A DNA stretch of 64,000 nucleotides from Flavobacterium endoglycinae (GTDB lineage Bacteria > Bacteroidota > Bacteroidia > Flavobacteriales > Flavobacteriaceae): NCBI RefSeq assembly GCF_017352115.1, contig NZ_CP071448.1, positions 4,699,001-4,763,000 of the forward strand, written 5' to 3'. Shown one piece after another: positions 1 to 8,210 of the stretch. Made by a program: the position numbers and the translations under genes. The notes below the pieces were generated by a model. It was given only the letters and a program-made list of their open reading frames with translations, searched no databases and was not told the DNA's origin. Every line of letters begins with the position of its first letter. Within the stretch, counting starts at the first letter, position 1.

Positions 1-75
1 CACCGAATTGGAAAGAGTATTTATTACCAAAAAATAATGGGTTATGACGCTGTTATAACATTAATCAAAAAATAG
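1..75 (+). CDS. Possible C-terminal end of an upstream gene (partial)
   Basis: Frame 1 is open from the first base of the window to a TAG at 73-75, giving 24 residues that end in VITLIKK. The stop lies only six bases before the ATG of the following susC, as would be expected for an upstream gene in the same operon. The stretch is too short to recognise a family, and an open frame of this length can occur by chance in AT-rich DNA. Confidence 0.3.
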   Translation, partial: HRIGKSIYYQKIMGYDAVITLIKK

Positions 76-81
76 CATACT

Positions 82-3000
82 ATGAAATTCAAATATATAG
101 GATTTTTTATTGCCCTTTTGTGTACTGCGGTATCCTTTGGACAAATAAAAATAAAAGGAACAGTTAAGGATAAAGCCAATGTACCAATTCCGGGAGTTAA
201 CGTGATTGTAAAAGGAACTGCATCATCGGCAGCAACTGATTTTGACGGGAATTATACGATAAGTGTTCCAAACAAAAATGCACAGCTTGAATTCTCTTTT
301 GTAGGTTTTACAACCAAAGTACAAAACGTGGGCGAACAGACAGAAATTAATGTAATCCTTGAAGAATCCAGCCAAGCATTAGATGAGATAGTGGTGGTAG
401 GTTACGCGGCCGTGAAAAAGAGCGACGTAACGAGTTCCATTTCTTCTATAAAAGGAAAAGAACTTCAAACGATGACCGTTGGTAACGTAACAGAATCACT
501 TCAAGGTAAGGTAGCCGGAGTACAGGTTACAGGTCAAGGTGGTCCGGGCGCGCAGCCAAGAGTTTTAATTCGTGGTATTTCGACTTTAAACTTAAATACA
601 GATCCGCTTTATGTGGTTGATGGAATTCCAATGGGAACCAGCATCAACTTCTTAAGCAACAATGAAATAGAATCGATGGAAGTTTTAAAAGATGCTTCAG
701 CAAGTGCCATTTACGGTTCACGAGCTTCAAATGGAGTGATCTTAATTACAACCAAAAAAGGAAAAGTAGGTAAAACCAGATTCAATTTTGATTTGAGTTC
801 CGGTATGCAGATCATGAACAATCCGTATAATATGGCTGATGCCGAAGGTTATGCATCAATCATGAATACAGCGTATAACAATTCGGGTTATTCAGATTAT
901 CTGCCAAATCCTTCTCAATACAGAGGAAAAACAACGGATTGGTGGAAAGCAGGAATCAGAACGGGAACACCAGTTACCAATGCCTCTTTAGGAATAACAG
1001 GAGGTTCAGAAAAACATACTTTTGGCGTAAGCTTAAATTACTACAATTCTGAATCTATATACGGCATAGGCGGATGGGAAAGAATCACCATGAGAATTGC
1101 GAATGATTTTAAATTCTCTGATAAATTCTCAGCAGGTATTACATTAAACCCTCGTTACGAAACTTGGGGACAGCCAGGAAACTGGGCTGATTTTGATAAA
1201 ATTGATCCAATTACGCCAATTTACAAACCAGCCGATCAGTTAAACGGAACTGAAAACGAATACAGCATTTATGCACGATCTCCATCATATATTTGGAATC
1301 CGGTTGCAGCAGTAAAAAGATACGATGATTACACAGATCAATACAATTTAAACACAAACGGATATTTACAATACGAACCAATCAAAGGTTTGGTAATTCG
1401 TACTCAAGCATCTGTTGAAGTGGGAGATAAAGTAAGAAATTCATTTACCCCAGATTTTGTAATTGATGCAGCGCACGAAAAACAAGAAATCAATAATGTT
1501 CAAAAATGGAATACAACAAATGTTGATTGGACATGGCAGAACACCATTACGTATTCTAAAACATTTGCTCAAAAACACAATGCCTCTTTAATGGTAGGTA
1601 ACACGATGGAAGAATACAACGGAAATGATCTTTGGGGATATGGTGAAGGAGTTCCAAACAATTCTGATTCCATGAGAGAGCTGAATGCAGCAACTAAAAA
1701 CAAAGACAGTAAAGGAAACAGCTGGTCAAGTTCGTTGATGTCTTATATTTCGCGTTTTTCGTATAACTACGACGGTAAATACTATTTTACAGGAACATTT
1801 AGACGTGACGGTTCTTCTAAATTCATGACCAATAACAAATGGGCAAATTTCCCATCGGCATCGGTTTCTTGGAGAATTTTAAACGAAGGTTTTATGGAAT
1901 CAGCTAAAGATTTTGTAAGCGATCTTAGACTAAGAGCAGGTTGGGGTAAAGTAGGAAACCAAGGATTACCAAATGCTGTGTATCAATCGAATATCGGACA
2001 AGGATATTATGTAATCAACGGACAAGTGGTAGATACTTCTTATCCTTCTTCAATGGCGAACAAAGACATTAAATGGGAAACAGTAGAAGATATGAGTTTC
2101 GGACTTGACTTCGGATTTTGGAAAAACAAAGTTTCAGGTTCATTGGAATATTATAAAAAACAAACCCACGATATGTTGTTCTTAAAACAGTTTCCAACCT
2201 ACAGCGGATTCCCAGGATATTCAACGATGTGGACAAACGTTGGTTCTATGCAGTCAAGCGGTATCGATTTATTGCTTTCCTACAAAGATAAAAAAGGCGA
2301 TTTCTCGTATGGTGTAGACTTGACTTTTACAACCGTAAATGTTGAAATGCTTACGCTTTCTGCAGATGGTGAGAAACTATACGGATCTGGAAATAGAACT
2401 TTAACCGTAAAAGGCGATGTACCAGGATATTTTTACGGATATGTTGCTGATGGATTATTCCAAAACCAAACCGAATTAAACTCACATACTGATGAACACG
2501 GAACCAAATTACAACCTTATGCGCAAGTTGGTGATGTTCGTTTTAAAGATTTAAACGGCGATGGAAAAATTGATGAAAAAGACAGAACAAAAATTGGTTC
2601 TCCTTGGGCAGATTACAACGTAGGTCTGAATTTAAACTTTGGTTACAAAAACTTTGATTTAGTAGCGAACTTCTATTCAAGTATTGGAAACGAAATCGTA
2701 AACCAAAACATTTCAGATTTATACAACGGAGCAAGTTTAACCAACAAAGTCAGTGGATTAGAGCAGATGGCGTGGCACGGCGAAGGAACTTCAAATTATA
2801 TTCCTCGTTTGTCAAAAGATGATAACAACGAAAACTACACCAAATTCTCCTCTCTTTATGTAGAAGACGGTTCTTTCGTTCGTATGAAAAATTTACAATT
2901 AGGATATTCTTTCTACAACAAATTCGGATTGGATAAACTAAGAATTTCATTGTCAGGCCAGAATTTATGGGTATGGACAAAATACACAGGAGTTGACCCT

Positions 3001-3114
3001 GAAGTAGCCGGAGGAGATCCTGATAAAGGAGACAGAGTAAAAGGATCAGGTTTTGGAGGATGGAATTATCCCGTACAGCCAACAATCTTGATGGGTCTTA
3101 ATGTTGCATTTTAA
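82..3114 (+). CDS. SusC-like TonB-dependent outer-membrane transporter (PUL1)
   Basis: This is the outer-membrane beta-barrel that imports oligosaccharides together with its SusD lipoprotein partner, powered by TonB. The 1010-residue length is typical. A signal peptide covers about residues 1-20 (ends SFGQ). A carboxypeptidase-D-like regulatory domain follows at about 23-95, with the FDGNYTISV motif. The linker DEIVVVGY and the plug domain (about 100-225) come next, including the VLKDASASAIYGSRASNGVI signature. The rest is barrel, with the late DLNGDGKIDEKD loop and a terminal Phe. The susD gene starts 11 bases downstream and hydrolases follow on the same strand, so this is the first transporter gene of PUL1. 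No anti-sigma or HTCS regulator for PUL1 is inside the window. Family assignment is firm; the substrate is inferred from the neighbouring enzymes. Confidence 0.96.
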   Translation: MKFKYIGFFIALLCTAVSFGQIKIKGTVKDKANVPIPGVNVIVKGTASSAATDFDGNYTISVPNKNAQLEFSFVGFTTKVQNVGEQTEINVILEESSQALDEIVVVGYAAVKKSDVTSSISSIKGKELQTMTVGNVTESLQGKVAGVQVTGQGGPGAQPRVLIRGISTLNLNTDPLYVVDGIPMGTSINFLSNNEIESMEVLKDASASAIYGSRASNGVILITTKKGKVGKTRFNFDLSSGMQIMNNPYNMADAEGYASIMNTAYNNSGYSDYLPNPSQYRGKTTDWWKAGIRTGTPVTNASLGITGGSEKHTFGVSLNYYNSESIYGIGGWERITMRIANDFKFSDKFSAGITLNPRYETWGQPGNWADFDKIDPITPIYKPADQLNGTENEYSIYARSPSYIWNPVAAVKRYDDYTDQYNLNTNGYLQYEPIKGLVIRTQASVEVGDKVRNSFTPDFVIDAAHEKQEINNVQKWNTTNVDWTWQNTITYSKTFAQKHNASLMVGNTMEEYNGNDLWGYGEGVPNNSDSMRELNAATKNKDSKGNSWSSSLMSYISRFSYNYDGKYYFTGTFRRDGSSKFMTNNKWANFPSASVSWRILNEGFMESAKDFVSDLRLRAGWGKVGNQGLPNAVYQSNIGQGYYVINGQVVDTSYPSSMANKDIKWETVEDMSFGLDFGFWKNKVSGSLEYYKKQTHDMLFLKQFPTYSGFPGYSTMWTNVGSMQSSGIDLLLSYKDKKGDFSYGVDLTFTTVNVEMLTLSADGEKLYGSGNRTLTVKGDVPGYFYGYVADGLFQNQTELNSHTDEHGTKLQPYAQVGDVRFKDLNGDGKIDEKDRTKIGSPWADYNVGLNLNFGYKNFDLVANFYSSIGNEIVNQNISDLYNGASLTNKVSGLEQMAWHGEGTSNYIPRLSKDDNNENYTKFSSLYVEDGSFVRMKNLQLGYSFYNKFGLDKLRISLSGQNLWVWTKYTGVDPEVAGGDPDKGDRVKGSGFGGWNYPVQPTILMGLNVAF

Positions 3115-3125
3115 TCAAAACGATC

Positions 3126-4727
3126 ATGAAAAAAATTATAGTATCAATCATAGCTTTCTCTCTGTTTTCAGCTTCTTGCAGTGATTTCATTGAAAAAGAA
3201 GAAAGAGGAACCCAAACATTAGAAAACTACTTTCAAACCGCACAAGAGTGTGAAAATTATACAAACGAATTAACAAAAAGATTGTTGCTTCCAAACGACT
3301 GGTGGACATTACTAGCGCCAAGAGTAACCAACGAAATGTCAACCGATGATGCTTGGATGGGAAACACAGGACAAGACAGCGGTGCGCATAGACCTAGTTC
3401 ACAATACCTGATTACTCCTGATAATATGGGAGATATGAATAGTATTTATACCGCACATTATTACACCATTCAGTCGGCTAATATTGGTTTAGAAAAAATG
3501 GCATTATCGCCAATTTCAGAAACGCTGAAAAACCAATATATGGGAGAATCACTTTTCGTTCGTGCTTATTGTTATTACGAATTAGTGAATCTTTTTGGTG
3601 GAGTGCCTTTGTACACTACATCTTTAGGAACCGCAGATTTAAAATTAGAAAGAAGCTCAGCCGCAGCAGTATATGCACAGATTGAAAGCGATCTTAAAGA
3701 ATCAGCAGCAAAATTAGAAAGTGCTCCAGTAGCCAAAGATGGAAGAATCAACAAATGGGCTGCGTATGCTTTGTTAGCTCGTGTGTCTCTGTTTCAAGAA
3801 AAATGGGCAGAAGCAAAAAACTATTCAAACAAAGTAATTACAGAAGGACCTTTTGCACTTGAAGCTGATTTCCTAAACATCTGGAATGTAAACAATCATA
3901 ATGGAGTAGAATCTATTCTAGAAGCACAATCTTCATCAGTTCAAAATAGAGATTTAGGTTCTGCCTTGCCAACTTTATCAGGTGCTAGAGGAGAAGACAA
4001 AAAGAACTTTCCAAGTAATGATGCCGCTGACGTTTTGGACGGATGGGGTTGGTGTATGCCGACAAGTGATTTAGAAAATGCCTATCTTTCTGAAAATGAC
4101 GTAATCCGCAGAAGAAGTACGATTACAAAATGGGGAGAAGCTGCTTACGGAGATGAAGTTTTAAATCCAACTCATAAATTCAGTTTAAACGACAATAAAT
4201 CAGGACGTATCTGTCGTAAATATTACATTCCTATTGCGACTCGTCGTTCTTTAGATAAAAAAGATGGACATCTTCCGCTAAACATTCCGTTGATTCGTCT
4301 GGCAGAAATGTACTTAACAAGAGCAGAAGCCAATTATCATTTAGGAGGAGATGCTTTAGCAGATATCAACATCATTAGAGCACGTGTAAAATTAGATCCA
4401 AAAACAGGAATTTCTGGACCCACTTTATTGAGACAAATCTATAAAGAACGCCGTTTAGAACTAGCTTTTGAAGGATTACGTTTGTTCGATATTCGTCGCG
4501 AAAAAGACCCAACAACCGGAAGACCAGTTATCGAATCTTTAATGGGACCAAACGGAACTTTTGTAAAATACAATCAGAGTTCAACAGACCCGTACGAAAC
4601 AACCAACTTGAGAGAACCACAAGACAAAGGAATCAATTTTGATCCTTCAAAACACCTATTGTGGCCAATTCCTCAGTTAGAAATTGACTTAAGTAACGGA
4701 GTAATCAAACAAAACCCAAATTACTAA
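3126..4727 (+). CDS. SusD-like surface glycan-binding lipoprotein (PUL1)
   Basis: This is the SusD/RagB partner of the preceding SusC, forming the lid and glycan-binding surface of the import complex. The 533-residue protein has a lipoprotein signal ending at Cys18 (FSASC). SusD hallmarks include the TPR-like helical segment with SLFVRAYCYYELVNLFGGVP and the C-terminal region ERRLELAFEGLRLFDIRR, followed by a LLWPIPQLEI motif and a terminal NPNY. The gene starts 11 bases after susC and stops one base before the following GH30 start, so the three genes are almost certainly co-transcribed and probably translationally coupled. Confidence 0.96.
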   Translation: MKKIIVSIIAFSLFSASCSDFIEKEERGTQTLENYFQTAQECENYTNELTKRLLLPNDWWTLLAPRVTNEMSTDDAWMGNTGQDSGAHRPSSQYLITPDNMGDMNSIYTAHYYTIQSANIGLEKMALSPISETLKNQYMGESLFVRAYCYYELVNLFGGVPLYTTSLGTADLKLERSSAAAVYAQIESDLKESAAKLESAPVAKDGRINKWAAYALLARVSLFQEKWAEAKNYSNKVITEGPFALEADFLNIWNVNNHNGVESILEAQSSSVQNRDLGSALPTLSGARGEDKKNFPSNDAADVLDGWGWCMPTSDLENAYLSENDVIRRRSTITKWGEAAYGDEVLNPTHKFSLNDNKSGRICRKYYIPIATRRSLDKKDGHLPLNIPLIRLAEMYLTRAEANYHLGGDALADINIIRARVKLDPKTGISGPTLLRQIYKERRLELAFEGLRLFDIRREKDPTTGRPVIESLMGPNGTFVKYNQSSTDPYETTNLREPQDKGINFDPSKHLLWPIPQLEIDLSNGVIKQNPNY

Positions 4728-4728
4728 G

Positions 4729-6363
4729 ATGAAGTTTTTTAATACAACTAAAGTAAGTCTGCTGTGTGCAGGCTTGCTTTTGGCTAACACTATAGTAGGA
4801 TGTGATTCTGAATCAGATAATTCAAATTCTGAAAATGCTGCCGTAACAAGCCTCAACGTAAATCTTGATATGGGTTTACAAACGATGGAAAGTTTTGGAG
4901 CTTCAGATGCTTGGCAGTGTAATTTTATTGGGAAAAACTGGCCATCGGATAAAAGAAATAAAATAGCCGATTTATTGTTCAGCCAAGCCGTAGATGCAGA
5001 TGGAAACCCAAAAGGAATTGGATTGTCATTATGGCGTTTTAACCTTGGAACCGGAAGTGCAGAACAAGGCGATGCCAGCGATATTACCGATGAATGGAGA
5101 AGAACCGAATGTTTTACGACAAATGGAGTTTCGTATGACATGAACAAACAAGCGGGTCAAGTTTGGTTTATGAAAGCCGCAAGAGAACGCGGTGTAAACA
5201 AACTTTTAGCTTTTGCCAATAGTGCTCCAGTTTACTTAACGCAAAATGGAAAAGCACATGCCGCAATCAAAGAATTTTACAATTTAAAAGATGGTAAAAT
5301 GCCTGATTTAGCCGATTTCTGGACCACATCTTTAGACAAACTAAAAACAGAACACGGTTTAACAATCGATTATGTAAGTCCGTTTAACGAACCGCAATAC
5401 GAGTGGGATGGTTCAGGACAAGAAGGTTCTCCGGCAACCAATGCGAATATTTACAGCTTTGTAAATATCCTTTCGCCAAAATTACAAGCAAAAGGATTAG
5501 ATGCTAAAATTGTAGTGGGAGAAGCAGGATCTTATGAATCTTTATACAAAACCGTTTCAGGAAAAGAAAGCAGATCCAATCAAATTGATTATTTCTTTGC
5601 CGCCAATTCTACTAAAAAAATCAGTGGTTTAAGCAATGTAAAAAATACAATTTCGGGTCACAGTTACTGGCAGGCGTGGCCATTAAATGAAATGGTATCG
5701 TCAAGACAAGCCGCTGCTTCTAGAATCCAATCTGTTGGTGAAGTGAGTCTTTGGTCATCAGAATATTGTGTTTTAGAAAGTCCGGGAACAGCTGAATTGC
5801 CAGGTGGAGCAGGAGCAGGAAGAGACTTAGGAATGTCATTAGCACTTTGGACAGCACGTATCATCAGTACAGACATTGCCGTGGGAGGCGTTACGTCTTG
5901 GCAGTGGTGGACAGCAATCAGCCGTGGTGATTATAAAGATGGATTAATTCACGTAGATGATGGAGCAAGCAACGGAGCAGGAAACGCCGATTATTGCAAA
6001 AACGATGGATACATCAGAGATTCTAAAACGCTTTGGGCTTTAGGAAACTTCTCTTTCTTCGTAAAACCGGGAATGGTGAGAGTGCAGATTCCAACTATTG
6101 ACAATTCAACTGAATTAAATAATGTTATGGTTACCGCTTACAAAGATGCGGTAAATAAAAAATTGGTAATCGTTGCGGTAAACATCAGCAAATCGGCTAA
6201 AAAGTACAATTTAAAGCTTTCAGGCGGAACAGTTACAGACAATAAATTGACTCCTTACACCACTTCTGAAACTCTAAGTTTGAAAAAAGGAACCGCGGTC
6301 GATGCAGCGAGTTTAGAAATTCCAGCAAGGTCGGTTGTGACTTATGTTGGGAATTATAAGTAG
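4729..6363 (+). CDS. GH30 family glycoside hydrolase, lipoprotein form
   Basis: This is a retaining clan-A hydrolase of family GH30, 544 residues. The signal peptide ends in a lipobox with Cys25 (TIVGC), which predicts a lipid-anchored enzyme, probably on the cell surface beside SusCD. The catalytic TIM barrel shows the acid/base in VSPFNEPQYEW (Glu221) and the nucleophile in WSSEYC (Glu345). The C-terminal beta domain ends IPARSVVTYVG, as in GH30. Known activities in related subfamilies include endo-beta-1,6-galactanase, beta-glucosidase and beta-xylosidase; with GH2, GH27 and GH43 neighbours, a galactanase is favoured (inference). The start is one base after the susD stop. A paralogue follows at 6481 but carries a different type of signal peptide. 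Confidence 0.88.
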   Translation: MKFFNTTKVSLLCAGLLLANTIVGCDSESDNSNSENAAVTSLNVNLDMGLQTMESFGASDAWQCNFIGKNWPSDKRNKIADLLFSQAVDADGNPKGIGLSLWRFNLGTGSAEQGDASDITDEWRRTECFTTNGVSYDMNKQAGQVWFMKAARERGVNKLLAFANSAPVYLTQNGKAHAAIKEFYNLKDGKMPDLADFWTTSLDKLKTEHGLTIDYVSPFNEPQYEWDGSGQEGSPATNANIYSFVNILSPKLQAKGLDAKIVVGEAGSYESLYKTVSGKESRSNQIDYFFAANSTKKISGLSNVKNTISGHSYWQAWPLNEMVSSRQAAASRIQSVGEVSLWSSEYCVLESPGTAELPGGAGAGRDLGMSLALWTARIISTDIAVGGVTSWQWWTAISRGDYKDGLIHVDDGASNGAGNADYCKNDGYIRDSKTLWALGNFSFFVKPGMVRVQIPTIDNSTELNNVMVTAYKDAVNKKLVIVAVNISKSAKKYNLKLSGGTVTDNKLTPYTTSETLSLKKGTAVDAASLEIPARSVVTYVGNYK

Positions 6364-6372
6364 AATGTAAAA

Positions 6373-6465
6373 TTAACCGCAAAGACACAAAGAAAAAGCG
6401 CAAAGTTCGAAAAGCCTAAAATTTACTTCGCGAACCCTGCGATAACTTGTCGTCTTTGCGGTTAA
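6373..6465 (+). repeat. Inverted repeat between the two GH30 genes
   Basis: TTAACCGCAAAGAC at 6373-6386 is matched exactly in inverted orientation by 6452-6465 (14-bp arms, about 65 bases between). The element fills nearly all of the 117-base gap. It belongs to a repeat vocabulary (CAAAG/CGCAAAG words) that recurs in other gaps of this window. It could fold as a large intercistronic hairpin. Confidence 0.75.
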
Positions 6466-6480
6466 AAAACAAAAAAATAA

Positions 6481-8067
6481 ATGAGGAAAATATATCTCAC
6501 GCTTTTACTAGTAACAAGTTCGCTGTCGTTTGCACAGCGAACCGTTACTATCAGCACAGATAATGTAGTACAAACCATGGATGGTTTTGGAGGTTCTGAT
6601 GCCTGGAGAACACAGTTTGTAGGCAAGAATTGGCCAGAACAGAAAAAAAATGCCATTGCAGATTTGCTGTTTAGCAAAGAAATCGATGCACAAGGAAATC
6701 CAAAAGGTATCGGACTTTCGATCTGGCGATTTAATCTTGGAGCAGGAAGTGCCGAGCAAGGCGAAAACAGTAAAGTTTCGGACGAATGGAGAAGAAGCGA
6801 ATGCTTTCTAAATGCCGACGGAACGTACGATTTCTCAAAACAAGAAGGCCAAAGATGGTTTTTACAAGCGGCCAAAAAACGCGGAGTAGAAAAGTTTCTG
6901 ATTTTTACCAATAGTCCGCCAGTGCATATGACGAACAACGGATTGTCTTTTGCTTCTCAAAAGAATAAACTGAATCTAAAAGATGGTGCAATTCCAAAAT
7001 TTGCCGATTTCTTAGTTCAAAGTATTCAAGGATTGGAGAAAAAAGAAGGAATCAAATTCGACTATGTGAGTCCGTTAAATGAACCGCAGTGGGAATGGAT
7101 GCCGAAAAACGGTGACACCAACAGCCAAGAAGGAACTCCGGCAACCAATCAAGAAATATATGAGGTGACCAAAGCACTTTCGGAAAAACTGAAAGCTAAA
7201 AAACTAAGCACCGAAATCGTAATTGCTGAAGCCGCACAAATCGATTATTTGTACGAAAATGTAAATGCCGAAAACCGAGACAATCAAATTGATTATTTCT
7301 TTGGAAAGACCAAAACCAACATTACTAAATTTTCGAATGTAAAAAATGTGATTCTAGGACACAGCTATTTTACAACTTGGCCAATTGAAAGACAGGTTTT
7401 AAGCAGAAAATTAATCGCTGCCGAAATTAAAAAAAATCCGGGACTAAAATACTGGCAGTCGGAATACTGTATTTTAGAAAATCCAGGAGAAGCTGAAATT
7501 CCGGGAGGTTCTGGCGGAGGAAGAGATTTAGGAATGCAGACCGCTTTGTTTGTAGCCCGCTTAATTCATAATGATATTGCAGTAGCCAATGCCGCATCAT
7601 GGCAATGGTGGACTTCTATTACAAGAGTAGATTACAAAGACGGCTTAATTTATCTGGATGATGGAAAAAGCAACGGAGGAACAGCTCCAGATTATGTAAG
7701 GAATGATGGAGAATTTCACGATTCTAAACTGCTTTGGGCTTTAGGGAACTATTCGCTTTTTGTTCGTCCAGGAATGCTTAGATTAGATGTTCCGAACCAA
7801 AACGAATTAGACAAAGCAAACGATGTAATGCTAACCGCTTACAAAGACATTCAAAATAAAAAATTGATTGTGGTAGCTGTCAATTGCGGAAAATCGGTCC
7901 AGCAATACAAATTTGATCTATCAAAAGGAACTTTAAAAAACAACGAGTTCATACCTTACGTAACTTCTGATACATCAAACTTAAAAAGAGCCGAAGTTCA
8001 AAAAAATGGAAATCTAGAAATCCCAGCAAGGTCTGTAGTGACGTTTGTGGGAGAATTGCAATATTAA
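6481..8067 (+). CDS. GH30 family glycoside hydrolase, soluble exported form
   Basis: This is a paralogue of the preceding GH30 enzyme, 528 residues, with roughly half of positions alike by eye. The signal peptide is a plain Sec type (LSFAQ at residues 15-19) with no lipobox cysteine, predicting periplasmic location. Acid/base Glu201 lies in VSPLNEPQWEW and nucleophile Glu328 in YWQSEYC; both match the first copy. The C-terminus again ends IPARSVVTFVG. An insertion of a few residues after the NEP motif (MPKNGDTNSQEG) distinguishes it, near the active site. A division of labour (surface cleavage by copy one, periplasmic trimming by copy two) is inferred from the signals. Confidence 0.88.
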   Translation: MRKIYLTLLLVTSSLSFAQRTVTISTDNVVQTMDGFGGSDAWRTQFVGKNWPEQKKNAIADLLFSKEIDAQGNPKGIGLSIWRFNLGAGSAEQGENSKVSDEWRRSECFLNADGTYDFSKQEGQRWFLQAAKKRGVEKFLIFTNSPPVHMTNNGLSFASQKNKLNLKDGAIPKFADFLVQSIQGLEKKEGIKFDYVSPLNEPQWEWMPKNGDTNSQEGTPATNQEIYEVTKALSEKLKAKKLSTEIVIAEAAQIDYLYENVNAENRDNQIDYFFGKTKTNITKFSNVKNVILGHSYFTTWPIERQVLSRKLIAAEIKKNPGLKYWQSEYCILENPGEAEIPGGSGGGRDLGMQTALFVARLIHNDIAVANAASWQWWTSITRVDYKDGLIYLDDGKSNGGTAPDYVRNDGEFHDSKLLWALGNYSLFVRPGMLRLDVPNQNELDKANDVMLTAYKDIQNKKLIVVAVNCGKSVQQYKFDLSKGTLKNNEFIPYVTSDTSNLKRAEVQKNGNLEIPARSVVTFVGELQY

Positions 8068-8074
8068 AAAATTG

Positions 8075-8121
8075 TTTCAAGTTTCAAGTTTCACGTTTTG
8101 GCGCGAACTTGAAACTTGAAA
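8075..8121 (+). repeat. Perfect 16-bp hairpin after second GH30
   Basis: Arms 8075-8090 and 8106-8121 (TTTCAAGTTTCAAGTT and its exact complement) enclose a 15-base loop. There is no T-tract, so it is not a classical terminator. It is followed by a CTTAGAA/CTTAGCATCTTAG word series at about 8168-8203 that also occurs at about 27723-27757. Confidence 0.75.
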
Positions 8122-8210
8122 CCTGAAACAAAAGAAACAAAAGAAACAAGTAATAAACCAAAAGAAGCTTAGAACCTCAGAATCTTAGCATCTTAGAACC
8201 TTTAGAAAAA

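Noticed and set aside
4689..6938. Antisense ORFs at 4689-5147 and 6462-6938 that resemble each other
   Set aside because: They lie opposite equivalent parts of the two GH30 paralogues; their likeness is the shadow of the paralogy, and neither has a domain or signal of its own.
4729..8067. Assembly duplication of the GH30 gene
   Set aside because: The two copies differ at about half of positions and in signal type, so they are true paralogues.
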